A stretch of 64,000 nucleotides of DNA, taken from the NCBI RefSeq assembly GCF_018991925.1, contig NW_024725489.1, positions 7,911,065-7,975,064 on the forward strand, read 5' to 3'. The stretch is from Homarus americanus (lineage: Eukaryota > Arthropoda > Malacostraca > Decapoda > Nephropidae). Below the pieces are notes generated by a model, which saw only the letters and a list, made by a program, of their open reading frames with translations, ran no database searches and was not told where the DNA came from. This document shows positions 33,321 through 43,829 of this stretch, piece after piece; the first letter of the stretch is position 1; every line of letters begins with the position of its first letter. The position numbers were made by a program, and so were the translations under genes.

Positions 33321-33922
33321 TGTTACGAGTTGGGGATTTAGAATATAGTTAAAAGTCTACCCAGATCCCAACAGGCAACAACAATAAAAAAACAAAGACA
33401 ATCGGACTATAAAAGGGTAGACAAAGGATGAGAGTTTTTGTTGTGTATAATAAAGTACCATAAATTCCTTAACAAAATATTCAGCTTTCTATAATTTACC
33501 CTTAACCATACTTAACCTCAACATACGCAACATTGGCTTAACAGTATATACATATTTATACAACATACAACAATTTGAAGAAAGTGGATGCGGGGGAGGC
33601 AATATAGGATAACAAATACTTAAGTGCAGTGCTGAGATGGCTGACGAGTAAGGCTGAGTATTGTAGAGGACGGTAGGTATTCACTGTGCCGTAGGTTTCC
33701 AGGATAGATGATCCTGTGGTCACTTCCCAGAGTGAACTGAACTCTCATCGAACTGGAGCTGATGAGGAAGACTTGGAGGAGGTGACGCAACAACCAGGAT
33801 ATGGAGAAGGGAAACCCCGGAGTGGTAACTAAGGCTAGTCATACTCCGGTTTCGTCCCTAGATGGCGTTGCTCGTGGTGCTGGGTAGGTAGATCATGACG
33901 ATAGATGGCGTGGTTCGTAACA
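33321..33922 (-). repeat. 3' LTR of element C
   Basis: Ends are the inverted pair TGTTACGA and TCGTAACA, giving TG...CA termini. In element orientation it starts TGTTACGAACCACGCC after the polypurine run. The partner LTR is lost, so limits rest on the terminal inverted repeat. Confidence 0.7.
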
Positions 33923-33989
33923 CACCCCCCCTCCAAAGACCTCCTTAGCGCAGGCGCGAAGGAGGTGATCACCTGGTGCGTCTGGAGAG

Positions 33990-35773
33990 TAGCTGCTGCA
34001 TTTCCACTGGAGCTCGGGATAAGGAGTCCGCAATCAGGTTGTCCACCCCCTTTATGTGCCGGAATTGTAGATTATAGGGCTGGGTGAGGAGATCCCAGCG
34101 GAGAATTCGCTGGTTGGAGGTCTTGTTGGTTTGTATGAACGTGAGTGGGTTATGGTGGGTGAAGACTAGGGTTGTTTGTGGACAAGATTGGAGGTAACAT
34201 TCAAACTTCTTTATTGTATTGCCAACACCAGAGCCAGGGCCTCCTTCTCTATGGTCGAATAGTTGGTCTGATGTTTTTTCAACTTGGCGGAGTAGTATGC
34301 CACAGGGTGAAGGACATCAGTGGTTGGGTCGGGTTGTAGGAGCACAGCCCCCACTCCGACACAGCTAGCATCGATTTGCAGATGGAAGGGCAAGGTGTAG
34401 TCAGGATGGTGGACTACAGGCTTGGAGGCAAGGAAGGCTTTGAGGCGGTGAAAAGACTGGTCGCACCTCTGGTTCCAGATGTAAGGGACCGCAGAACTGG
34501 TAAGGTCTGTGAGGGGTCCGGCCACGCTGGAGAAGTTACTGCAGAACCGACGGTAGTAGTCGCACATCCCCAGGAAGCGCATGAGTTCCTTCCTCGTCCT
34601 TGGAGTGGGGAAGGACAAGATGGCTTTAACGTTTGCGTCCTTGGGTCTCACCATACCATGCCCAACGATATGTCCCAGGTAAGTCACTGAGGCCCGGCCA
34701 AAAGCAGATTTAGCCAGGTTTATGGTGAATCCAGTCTCTTGCAGTCGTGCGAACAGTATCTCCAAACGCACCAGATGTTCGTCCCAGCCGTCCGACACCA
34801 CCACCAGGTCATCCAGGTAGGCGAACGTCCCATCTAGGTCCTGAATCAGGTGATTGATTGCCCTCTGGAATGTGGCCGGAGCATTAGAAAAGCCAAACGC
34901 CATAACCAAATATTGAAAAAGACCAAATGGAGTTATAAATGCTGAGATTATTTTTGCCCTATCCGTGAGTCCCACTTGATAATATCCTTTCAACATGTCC
35001 ACGGTAGATATAAATTTTGCACAGCCTATGCTGTCTATTATATCTTCAATCAAAGGTAAAGGGTAGGAGTCTGAGACAGTGACCTGGTTCACTTTACGAT
35101 AATCGGTACAGAAACGAAAAGTGCTATCGGGTTTTGGAATGAGAAGGCAAGGTGAAGCCCACGGGGAGGTACTAGGCTCAGCTAAGTTATGTTTTAACAA
35201 AAAATCTACCTCCTTTTTCATAATCTCTCTTTTTTGTGGATTTAGTCGATATGCTGATTGCCTAATGGGTTGTACAACATCTGAGATTAGCTTAATATCA
35301 TGTTTAAGTATATTGCAAAACCCTGGGAGGTCTGACGTGACTTTAGGAAATGTTGATAATAACTTAGTGAGATCTTTTGCTTGAGATGGATTCAGAACAG
35401 AAAAATACTCATCCAAGTTGTTGAATATGTGACTGTTAGCAGGGTTCTCTTTATGTAGAGGGAAGTCTAAATTCTCAAATAGGTCCATGTCATCTGTCTC
35501 CGGCTCCGGCCCTGACAAAACCGTATGCAATACAGGTAGGCTTATAGCCTCTGGGATGTCTTCCTCTGACTGCCTGGAATGGTAAAGTTTCATGAGATTA
35601 ATGTGAACAAGTTGTGAATCTTTTCTGCGATCAGGAGTATGGACTATATAGTTGAGGGGAGATAGTTTATTAGCATTGATTCGAAAGTTTTGTTGGAACC
35701 GTTCCAAGCAACCTTGGGATTGTGGGTGGTAAGCCGAAGATGTACAATGGTCCACACTGAGGTCTTTCATCAT
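33990..35773 (-). pseudogene. Pol of element C: integrase end, RT, RNase H
   Basis: The 520-codon open part (35773-34211) starts in the integrase core at SSAYHPQSQGCLERFQQ, which holds the catalytic Glu, then after an apparent internal deletion shows YIVHTPDRRKDSQLVHINLM. Reverse transcriptase follows: FCTDYRKVNQVTVSDSYPLP, DMLKGYYQV, FGFSNAPATFQR, and FAYLDDLVVVS as the YxDD box. RNase H starts at LQIDASCVGVGAVL and continues past a frameshift near 34211 with HHNPLTFI and DNLIADSLSRAP. The first two integrase Asp residues are missing. Confidence 0.82.
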
Positions 35774-35795
35774 CTGTTTGAAAAAAGATGAATCA

Positions 35796-35826
35796 TACTT
35801 ATCAGAATTAGAAGAGGAGTCACCTT
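35796..35826 (+). repeat. Left TIR of T2, outer part
   Basis: Outer 31 bp of the left inverted repeat, ending CACCTT, where element D is inserted. The inner part resumes at 39881. Confidence 0.65.
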
Positions 35827-36155
35827 TGGAGATGTTCTGGGTACTTGGTTCTAACTACAGGAGCGAACATAAACACCTGTAGAGTTTTGTAGGTTCTTAT
35901 TAACGGAAATATACAAGGGCGCTTACAAGCGCCGGAAGTCCTTACATTCCTATAGGGGTCAACTGGCCTCTCTCTGACCTCTCAGGCGACATGTGGCAAG
36001 TGGTACATTAGCAGATTTCAGATGTCGCCAGGCACATTATCTAAGCATGTGGTGACATGAAACAGGGGCATTGCCACACGCTACTGACGAGAGAAGTAAT
36101 ACATATAATTAGAGTACATACATGGTATACATACAGAATACATAATATACATACA
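35827..36155 (-). repeat. 3' LTR of element D
   Basis: Matches 39554-39875 over its length; ends TGGAGATG and TACATACA on the plus strand. A G-rich polypurine tract (36156-36170) lies inside it. Confidence 0.92.
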
Positions 36156-36167
36156 CCTCCCCCCCCC

Positions 36168-37436
36168 CTATACGCTGAGAGCAAAGTCTTGAGCGGACCT
36201 TTTCCTGTGGATCAGTTCTGAGCGTCGAGGGGCTTGATCACTGGGGGCGGGGGGGGCATGGGATTGAGCACTGGTGATGGGGTCAGCTGAAGGCGTTACT
36301 GGGCGGAGAAAACGGCGGTTCCTCCACCACACACGACCACTGGGTAACCGCACCTGGTAGTCCTGTGACCTACCGAGACCCATGACTGCGTCCACTTTGT
36401 CCCAACGTAGGGAGGTTGGGTCCTGAACACGGACTTGGGTGCCGACACTCAACCTGGGGAGAGGACTGGCGTGGTCGTTGTAGCGGGCGACGACGTCTTG
36501 GATACGTTCGGCGGCTCGGCGATCACAATCCTCTGTCTTGGCCTGCCACTCCTTGGAGAAGGACTGAGGGTGAGCAGGGACGCAAGAACGAAGGGGGCGT
36601 CCATACAAGACCTGGGCAGGGGAGCGTCCGGTGTAATTAGGTGTGTTGCGGAGTTCAAGGAGACCCTGGTCGAAGGTCTCGCAGTCAATATTCCCAGAAG
36701 GGGCCACTATGAGGATGACGTGCTTCAGGGATTTGACAGCATCCTCAGCTTGGCCATTGGACTGTGGGTAATGGGGCGGTGACAACACATGCCGGACTCC
36801 CCATCGGTCGAGGAATGCAGCAAAGTCCCGGCTTGTGAACTGGGGCCCTCCGTTGGTTCGCAGGCGCGTAGGAACGCCCACGTAACGGAAGTAGTGGCGG
36901 AACTTGCTGATGGTGGCGGCAGGTGTCGTATCATTGACTTACTTGATGACAACCGGCCAACCAGAGAGACGGTCGACGATAACCAGGAAGGACTCTCCTG
37001 ACACACAGAAAAAGTCAGCCGACACAGACTCAAAGGGGCGGGTGGGGTTGCCGTCACTCATGAAGGGTTCCTGCTGCTGGCTGGGTTGGAGTACTTGGCG
37101 GGGCTTACACACCTGGACAGCATTGGAGATGTCGGGGAAGATGCCAGGCCGGAACACTGTCTGTCTTGCACGCTGTTTGGTGGCCTCGGCTCCATGGTGA
37201 CTGTCGTGGAACCAAGCCAAGGTGTGAGGACGTGAAGCAGCAGGGACAACTACCGAAGGAGAGGTGTCACTGGCCAGAGGTAGGGGTAGGGCGGCAGCAG
37301 GGTAGTTGCTGCTCCCTTCGTGCACCCTGTTGGCGTATTTTACCCTGGGAATCGGTGTTGGGAAATCCTGGGAGATGATGGCCAACTCTTGGCAATGTCT
37401 GTAGGACTGCAAAGGAGTCGGGATACCATTATGCAC
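36168..37436 (-). pseudogene. Integrase region of element D
   Basis: Starts with the post-protease segment (HNGIPTPLQSYRHCQELAII), then jumps to SPSVVVPAASRPHTLAWFHDS and the integrase finger with DSHHGAEATKQRARQ and a damaged CX2C (CKPRQ). The core has SADFF (first Asp), RTNGGPQFTS where TDGG is expected, so the second Asp is Asn, and PQSNGQAEDAVK (Glu kept). The C-terminal region keeps VGTQVRVQDP and PSGRVWWRNRRFLRP. A TAA lies after GWPVVIK near 36943. The enzyme would be inactive. Confidence 0.85.
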
Positions 37437-37437
37437 G

Positions 37438-38175
37438 TCAATCCAGGCTTGACACGACCTGTTGCCAAAGGTTACATGTGCATAGAGTGAACCTAGGGCT
37501 GGGGGCCATCTGTGAACCGTCTGCCGTGACGCGGAGGTACTTGGGAGGCGGTCCTAGATCACTTGGAGAGAGCCCCAAGCATTGCATTTGCTGGGGACCG
37601 ATGACCGTAGCCTCAGCGCCGGTGTTGGGCAGCATCTCGAGACAGGATGACACACTGCCGTAGGTCACGATGACGCTGACGTGCTGGGGGACTTTGGTCC
37701 TGGGACGCGAGGAGGAGTACACCCTCCTAATATGGGTCGGGCTTTGTCCAGGGTCGTCGTGCCTCTGATTCGGCGACTGTGGGCGGCCCTCACTGGTGGA
37801 AGAACGCTGCTGCTTCCGCCGACTCTGTCCCTTGGGTTTGTTGGTTGGGCAACACTTGTCGTAGTGGCCCAGACGGCCAAACACATTGCACTAGAAGCGT
37901 TTGGCTGGGCACCGTACTGTAAGTGACCAGTGGCCCTTGCGGTCACAACTGTCGCAGGTAGATTCAGCAGCTGGACACACCTGTGTTCCGTGCTGCCTAC
38001 CACAGCTGTTGCAAAGGGAGCCGGGCGTGGGCGTGGTGGGCGTAGGATTTGGGGTACACTTCGTGTCTTTCTTGTATTGGGACATAGCCCGTACAGCTGT
38101 AGGGGTAGCTCGGATGGCAGAGGTAGCACACGTGGCAGCCTCATAGGCGTTGGACAAGCTCCTCGTCCTTAACAC
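37438..38175 (-). pseudogene. Nucleocapsid and protease region of element D
   Basis: Zinc-knuckle material reads CNSCGRQHGTQVC and CDSCDRKGHWSLTVRCP, then a stop and CNVFGRLGHYDKCC. The protease active-site motif is NTGAEATVIG, with Asn for the catalytic Asp of DTGA. The frame ends LWQQVVSSLD and leads into the integrase segment without RT. Confidence 0.75.
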
Positions 38176-38959
38176 CCATCAGGATCACCTGCTTCCACTG
38201 GGTTCTCCTCGCACTGCTGGTGATTACCGGGGCATATGTCTACCTCTTCAGAGGCTCTCTTCAGTCGTACGTAGAAATCGTCAAAAGTCTCGCCCTCCAT
38301 CTGTCTACAGCTAAACACTTCCCTCCTGCGGAGAGCTTCATTCCGCTGACCTTTGATGTGCCGTTCTAGAACATTCAATACCTCCTCTACAGACAACAAA
38401 GACGTCAGGGGCACTTGCAATGTATGTTCCAACACATGTTGCGTTCCCAAAGACAGGCATATACGTAGCTGAATGAGTTGTTTAGGCCGTGGCAAGCTCT
38501 GGAGATCCACCTTTGTAGCATAATCAGTCCACCGTCGCCGCCACTCACGAAAAGTCTGGAAAGTCTCATCGGGCTTCAAGGTGGGTGGGGGTTGGACAAC
38601 CACTTTGGTAGAGGGCATTGACGAGGTATCTGAGCCAGTCGTTACCGGAGTAGTGGAAGGGCCAAGGCTTGATTAGCAGTGAGGCTAGATATCAAAGCTG
38701 CAAACCGTTCGTTATCTTCCAATCTCCTTTGGTGGTCTTCAGCACGTCTTTTCGCTTCGTCCTCGCGCCTTTCCTCCCTCATAAGCTTCATCAGAGCAAT
38801 TATCTCTGAGGATGAGGCTGAGGGTCGAGGGTTGTGGCTTGGAGATGTGTTGGGAGAAGGTGGGGCGTCGCGGTCTGACTGGTCATCCATCTCTGTAGAG
38901 CTGTCATCTGTCTGATTCATCCGGGCGCTAGGGACACCCCTGCGTGAGGCCCAGGGCAT
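38169..38959 (-). CDS. Gag of element D (two frames)
   Basis: The N-terminal piece (38959-38642) is charged: MNQTDDSSTEMDDQSD, then EERREDEAKRRAEDHQRR with coiled-coil character. The second piece (38618-38169) has a capsid-like core: FQTFREWRRRWTDYATKVDL, QLRICLSLGTQHVLEHTL and GETFDDFYVRLKRASEEVDI, typical of Gypsy gag. A break near 38630 separates them. The gene follows a 5' leader disrupted by a TA microsatellite. Confidence 0.65.
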
Positions 38960-39064
38960 AATTACTTTATATGTATGTTGTATCTCGAATCAGCGTTGAC
39001 CGGTCAGCCCGTCGCATCAACCAGATCTGAGACAACAAAATTGATTGAATACACAGATAAGTAA

Positions 39065-39188
<124 letters not shown>

Positions 39189-39537
39189 GAAATGACTGCA
39201 GTTCGTGTGTCCGTGAGTGAGTTGGTGTGTGTAGGCGGGGGGAGCGCGGAGGAAGGCGGTGGGGGGTGAGCAGTGGGGGGTGAGCGTTAGGAGGATAAGT
39301 TACCCTTCCACCTTAGGGAGTCCTTTAAAACAAGGACACACACTTTAGCACTACACACACGAGGGGCACTTAAGACACTTCACAGTAACTTGCGGTCACT
39401 GCACACTGCTCAAAACTCGTTGGTAATTCAAACGAATTTTTGTGGGGGACAATGGAGACGGATGACGGAGTTGACGGAGGAGGTCTACAGGTCTTGATTT
39501 TACACGAACGCACATATTTCCACTTAATCAATCACTT

Positions 39538-39553
39538 GATACTCACTGCGCCA
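39538..39553 (-). promoter_or_regulatory. Primer-binding site of element D
   Basis: TGGCGCAGTGAGTATC directly inside the 5' LTR on the minus strand. It is close to the element A site, lacking two bases after TGGCGCA. Confidence 0.65.
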
Positions 39554-39875
39554 TGGAGATGTTCTTGGTTCTAACTACAGGAGCGAACATAAACACCTGT
39601 AGAGTTTTGTAGGTTCTTATTAACGGAAATATACAAGGGCGCTTATAAGCGCCGGTAGTCCTTACACTCCTATAGGGGTCAACTGGCCTCTCTCTGACCT
39701 CTCAGGCGACATGTGACAAGAGGTACATTAGCAGCTTCCAGATGTCGCCAGGCACATTATCTAAGCATGTGGTGACATGAAACAGGGACATTGCCACACG
39801 CTACTGACTAGAGAAGTAATGTATATAAGTAGAGTACATACATGGTATACATACAGCATACATAATATACATACA
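39554..39875 (-). repeat. 5' LTR of element D
   Basis: Same ends as 35827-36155. It holds a perfect 16-bp palindrome GGCGCTTATAAGCGCC (39638-39653) centred on TATAA, a possible promoter TATA box; the 3' LTR has one change in it. Confidence 0.92.
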
Positions 39876-39880
39876 ACCTT

Positions 39881-39926
39881 CAAATATTTTTAGAATTGGT
39901 GTACGATGCAAAATTCAAAATGGCCG
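39881..39926 (+). repeat. Left TIR of T2, inner part
   Basis: Continues the left inverted repeat beyond element D: CAAATATTTTTAG to GTACGATGCAAAATTC, matching the inverse of 43503-43540. Confidence 0.7.
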
Positions 39927-41605
39927 ACACCACAAACTTAAAGGGCCTTTAACTCTGCATATAATCATCGCATAGAGGTAAATTTGGCGTCAAAATCTAG
40001 GTTTTCGGAGTCAATAAATACAATAAAGGGGATCAGAAAGATGTCAAGACACCGATTTAGTGTGTTGAAGCCAAGATGGTTGCTACAAATGCGAAATTAT
40101 CATATACTGTATTTCTGTGTAAATATATGTTATAACTGCAAATACATGTCACAAATTAATAAAAGTGGTGGCAAAATGTTTGTTTTTAGGGTTGGGATAT
40201 TGAATAGAGGGTATCTCAAGGCAATAGGTTTGTTTCTAGGATAGTTAAAAATATTTTAAACTTTCATTATTATGGCTTACTAATGTTTACAGCATACAGT
40301 AGCTGAATAGTGAGAATTGATTGGAAATGCTGTATCAGTTGTCAAGAAGATACATCAGAACCTTTGAAATGTCCCTTGAATAGCAATACTGGCACCATAG
40401 ATGACAGCAAAGAGGCATACATATCATCACTAAGAAATATTTAAGACTTCCGGAGCATTGATGCCCTTCTAGTTCATCTCAAATTTTGGGGTTGATGAGA
40501 CTGCTGAAAATTAGGTCCAGAATCATGCATCTTGGCACAAATCCTGTCATTTGAATGTCAATAATTCCAAGCTAGAAAGAGCTAAAAATAAGAGACGAGA
40601 AAGAGCATCAGTTGATGTGGGGAAAAAAAAAAGGCCACGCAAGTGTCAGGAGCTCGGTATCCGAATATGCTTCTTCTGTGATAAGAGTGATGAGGAAGAC
40701 AATCTTTATGACTTTGCAACATTTGATGTAGACATAAATAGGTAATCCATTCTGGATTGACTTCCCAGATCTAGTGACACTCGATAATAGGATCTGTATG
40801 GATGAGTCTGTCGTAGTTACAGTGCGAAATCTCGAGGAGACAGAGAAAAGAAAATACAAAGACTTTGTCACAAATGTCATTGTGGAACGCAACCAATCCA
40901 TCCATAGTCCTATCAAGAAAAATTGTTCCAGAACAATGTTGCATTATTTGACCGATTGTATGTCTCAATGCAGAATAGAGAGAGTGACCTCAAGGAATTC
41001 TTCTCACATGAGGTACAATCTTTTCCACCCTCCCTCTCAGACTTTGGCAAGCTTCATCTGCCACGCTCAAAGAGTGACCTCATGAAGTGTCTACAGCAGC
41101 CTAACCAGTCTGTGCCACCTCCCATATGTGACTGTAGGGTTTTGGATGGAGCTGCCATTGTTCACTCCCTGCCTACTGCTGGTGTCAGTATCTTTGAGGA
41201 CTATGGAGACAAGGCCTTCATCCCGTTTCTCACAAATCACCTAGAGACTGCCAACAGGGTAGACATTGTTTGGGACACACATATTCAAGACAATATGAAG
41301 AAGTCTACCAGGGAAAAGAGAGGGAAAGGTGTGCGCCGAAAAGTGTCAGGTCAGGCCAAAGTTCCGGGCAACTGAATGGACTTCCTTCATAATTCACCAA
41401 ACAAGAAAGAATTCCTTGCCTTCCTGACTTCTAAAGTTGCAGATTTTGACTGCCCGACTGGAAAAGCAGTGTATATCACATTAGGGAGGTTTCTTTATTT
41501 ATCTCCAAAGACATTATTGAAATAACCAATGCCCCATTTATTAGCATGTAGATATATCACTCATGCAATAAATATACAGTAAATTATAGTTCTTAAAACA
41601 TAAAT

Positions 41606-41619
41606 TTTATGCTTTCAGG
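41606..41619 (+). other. Possible splice acceptor in T2
   Basis: TTTTATGCTTTCAG precedes ESVVSVGCYN-type coding sequence, and coding similarity upstream stops near 41490 (AVYITLG). The matching donor is unclear because frames do not join cleanly. Confidence 0.3.
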
Positions 41620-41689
41620 GGAGTCTGTGGTATCAGTAGGCTGCTACAATCCATTGTCAAACTGCAACCATGAGGAAGCAGACACCCGA

Positions 41690-42299
41690 GCTCCTCAGTG
41701 TTTACACAACATTCATACTTCCCAAGCTCACCTTTGCCTCCCCCACCTGGTCTTCCTCCCTAAATGCCACACAACGTAAACACCTAGAAAAAGTGCAAAA
41801 AAGGGCATGCAAGATTATTCTCTCCCCTTCCTACTCCACATATCAAGAAGCGCTCAACACACTGACCCTTTCGACTCTCACTGACCATCACCACGACCTC
41901 ATCTGCAAATTTGGTAAGAAGCTTCTACACCATCCTCGACACCGGCTCCTACTACCACCTGAGATCCCTAGTCCGAGAATTGCTGTTCGACACCACAACC
42001 GCATCCAGCCCATACGTGCACGAACTGATCGCTATAAGAACAGCCCAGTCCCAACCATTGTAAAAATTATCAATAACTTGTAATAAACCAGTGTATTCAC
42101 TCCCAGTAAACACTACTCCTTGCACTGTCACTATGTTGAAATGAACTGTAGTTTGAGCTTTTCCCCATCTAGTTATTATATGTCTTATTTGTGTCACTTA
42201 TGTTACTTGTATATTATTTGTAATTCGAAACCCATTCCCCAAATATGTAACTGTATATTTTCAGCCTTCTGGCTGCCAAGCTCTTTCAATAAACCGATA

Positions 42300-42334
<35 letters not shown>

Positions 42335-42335
42335 G
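41690..42335 (+). mobile_element. LINE 3' fragment inserted in T2
   Basis: The plus strand encodes a LINE C-terminal domain: ELLSVYTTFILPKLTFASPT, KHLEKVQKRACKIILSPSY, CKFGKKLLHHPRHR and ARTDRYKNSPVPTIVKIIN. It ends with a 3' region, AATAAACCGATA and an ATT microsatellite tail (42300-42329). It separates NCNHEEADTR from HALEHGAANIQ of the T2 gene, so it is a 5'-truncated insertion. Short flanking ACC is all that suggests a target duplication. Confidence 0.75.
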
Positions 42336-42830
42336 CTCTGGAGCATGGTGCAGCAAATATTCAAATCCGAACAGTAGACATAGACGTGATAGTCATCCTT
42401 ATTGGCAAATTCCATGACCTCACTATTCAGCAGCCATCAGTAGACATCTGGGTGGCATATGGCATGGGGAAGAATTTCTACTTTCACAATATTAATCACA
42501 TCTGTGCCTCCCCTGGTGAGCTGAGATCTAAAGCCCTTTCTGTGTCCCACGCATTCATTGGATGTGACCAGACCAGCGCCTTCAATGGAAAGGGCAAGAA
42601 ATCTACCTGGCAGGCGTGGCAGTCCTATGAAGAGGTCACAGAGACATTTGATACACCTTGCTCAACATCCCTTTGAGCTACTGCACAAAGACTCCCATCA
42701 CTTCCGGAAGCTTGAGAGGTTTGCATTAATAATGTATGATAGAATCAGTGCTTTCACCTCCATCAATGAGACCAGGACGATTCTCTTCTGCCACCGGAAC
42801 TGTGCCATGGAAAAACTGCCACCTACACAG

Positions 42831-42937
42831 GTATGATAAATTAAACTGATGATATTGCTATTTTACAATACTCAAACATCAATCACATAATGTTGTTCCC
42901 AAGTAATATTTTGTCAATTCCTTATATTTCATTTCAG
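42831..42937 (+). other. Spliceosomal intron in T2
   Basis: A 107-bp intron: exon ends ACACAG, donor GTATGA, pyrimidine-rich end, acceptor ATTTCAG, next exon GATGCACTC. Splicing is phase 0 and joins LPPTQ to DALLQQARR, the expected family sequence. Confidence 0.75.
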
Positions 42938-43502
42938 GATGCACTCCTTCAGCAAGCCCGACGTGCAGTATTACAGGCTGGAATATGGTGTACCAGTGAC
43001 CAAACACAGCAAGCTGTGCCGTCCACCGAAGGTTTTGGATGGGCAAAGGAGGATCACTGGGTACCAGTCTGGATCACAACCTCTGAAGTCTCCAAAACTT
43101 GCTGCCAACCAATAAAGTGTTTCTGTGAGGGTGGCTGTAGGGTCTGCAAATGTGTGAAAGCTAATCTAGACTGTACACCACTTTGCAAATGCAAAGGCAT
43201 AAAGTAGTTGAGAATATACTTCCATAATCCTGTATATGACTATGAGTTACCAAAGTTTTTATTATTTGAGTGTACTTTGATATGAGTATCAGAATTGCAT
43301 CACAAATAAACAATTATCACGAACATTTTGGACTAAGTGATAATCTCTGACCTTTCTATATGATTTGGATGGTTTTACAGCATTGTAATCCCTTCTATTG
43401 TAATCCTTGATCCTGAAAACCTACATTTCTACACCAAATTTGCCTCCCTGTGATATATATAAGCAGAGCTGTATAATCGTTTAAGTTTTCGTGTAAGTCA
43501 GT

Positions 43503-43570
43503 TGAATTTTGCATCGTACAATAATTCCGAGAATATTTGAAGGTGCCTCCCCTTCTAGATTTGATAAGTA
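43503..43570 (-). repeat. Right TIR of T2
   Basis: Inverse of the left TIR (35796-35826 plus 39881-39926). It retains the uninterrupted CACCTTCAAATATT junction, showing the state before element D entered the left copy. Confidence 0.7.
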
Positions 43571-43655
43571 TTGACATTATTCTTTGTGTCCTAAAACAAC
43601 ACATATGTAAATATACCTACTTTTTCATAAATACACACACGCACGCTCGCGCGCA

Positions 43656-43660
43656 CACGT

Positions 43661-43737
<77 letters not shown>
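43656..43737 (+). repeat. (CA)n microsatellite
   Basis: About 41 CA units. The Val-Cys frame on minus and Thr-His frame on plus are artefacts. Confidence 0.97.
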
Positions 43738-43739
<2 letters not shown>

Positions 43740-43829
43740 AACAAACACAAAAGTCACGAGAGCTACCCACATCAGTGCAATTTTTAAGGAAAGTATCATT
43801 ATTACAGGTCACTGCCTAGTCTAGAGAGT

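Larger units (their letters stand above)
33321..35795 (-). mobile_element. Ty3/Gypsy element C with integrase before RT (Gmr1-like), truncated
   Basis: A minus-strand LTR retrotransposon remnant with a 602-bp 3' LTR, a G-rich polypurine tract at 33923-33933, and a pol segment in which the integrase end precedes reverse transcriptase. That order is characteristic of the Gmr1 group of Gypsy-like elements. The 5' part stops at 35795, where the T2 inverted repeat begins. Confidence 0.75.
40510..43207 (+). pseudogene. T-family copy T2: uncharacterised PIN/XPG-like, Cys-rich protein
   Basis: Pieces in order: SWHKSCHLNVNNSKLERAK and RICFFCDKSDEE (Cys-rich N-terminus); NNVALFDRLYVSMQNRESDL; RVLDGAAIVHSLPTAGVSIF; TANRVDIVWDTHIQDNMKKS and GKGVRRKVSGQAKVPGN; NCNHEEADTR; (LINE insertion); IRTVDIDVIVILIGKFHDL; SHAFIGCDQTSAFNGKGKK; EKLPPTQ; (intron); DALLQQARRAVLQAGIW; and a C-terminal cluster CFCEGGCRVCKCV plus CTPLCKCKG. 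This order is that of a large unannotated protein family in marine invertebrates. Acidic motifs DID and GCD suggest a PIN/XPG-type nuclease fold; the tail resembles CXC zinc domains. There are stops or frameshifts near 40745, 40920, 41375 and 42655. Confidence 0.6.

Noticed and set aside
43617..43799. Val-Cys repeat protein on minus
   Set aside because: It translates a CA dinucleotide array.
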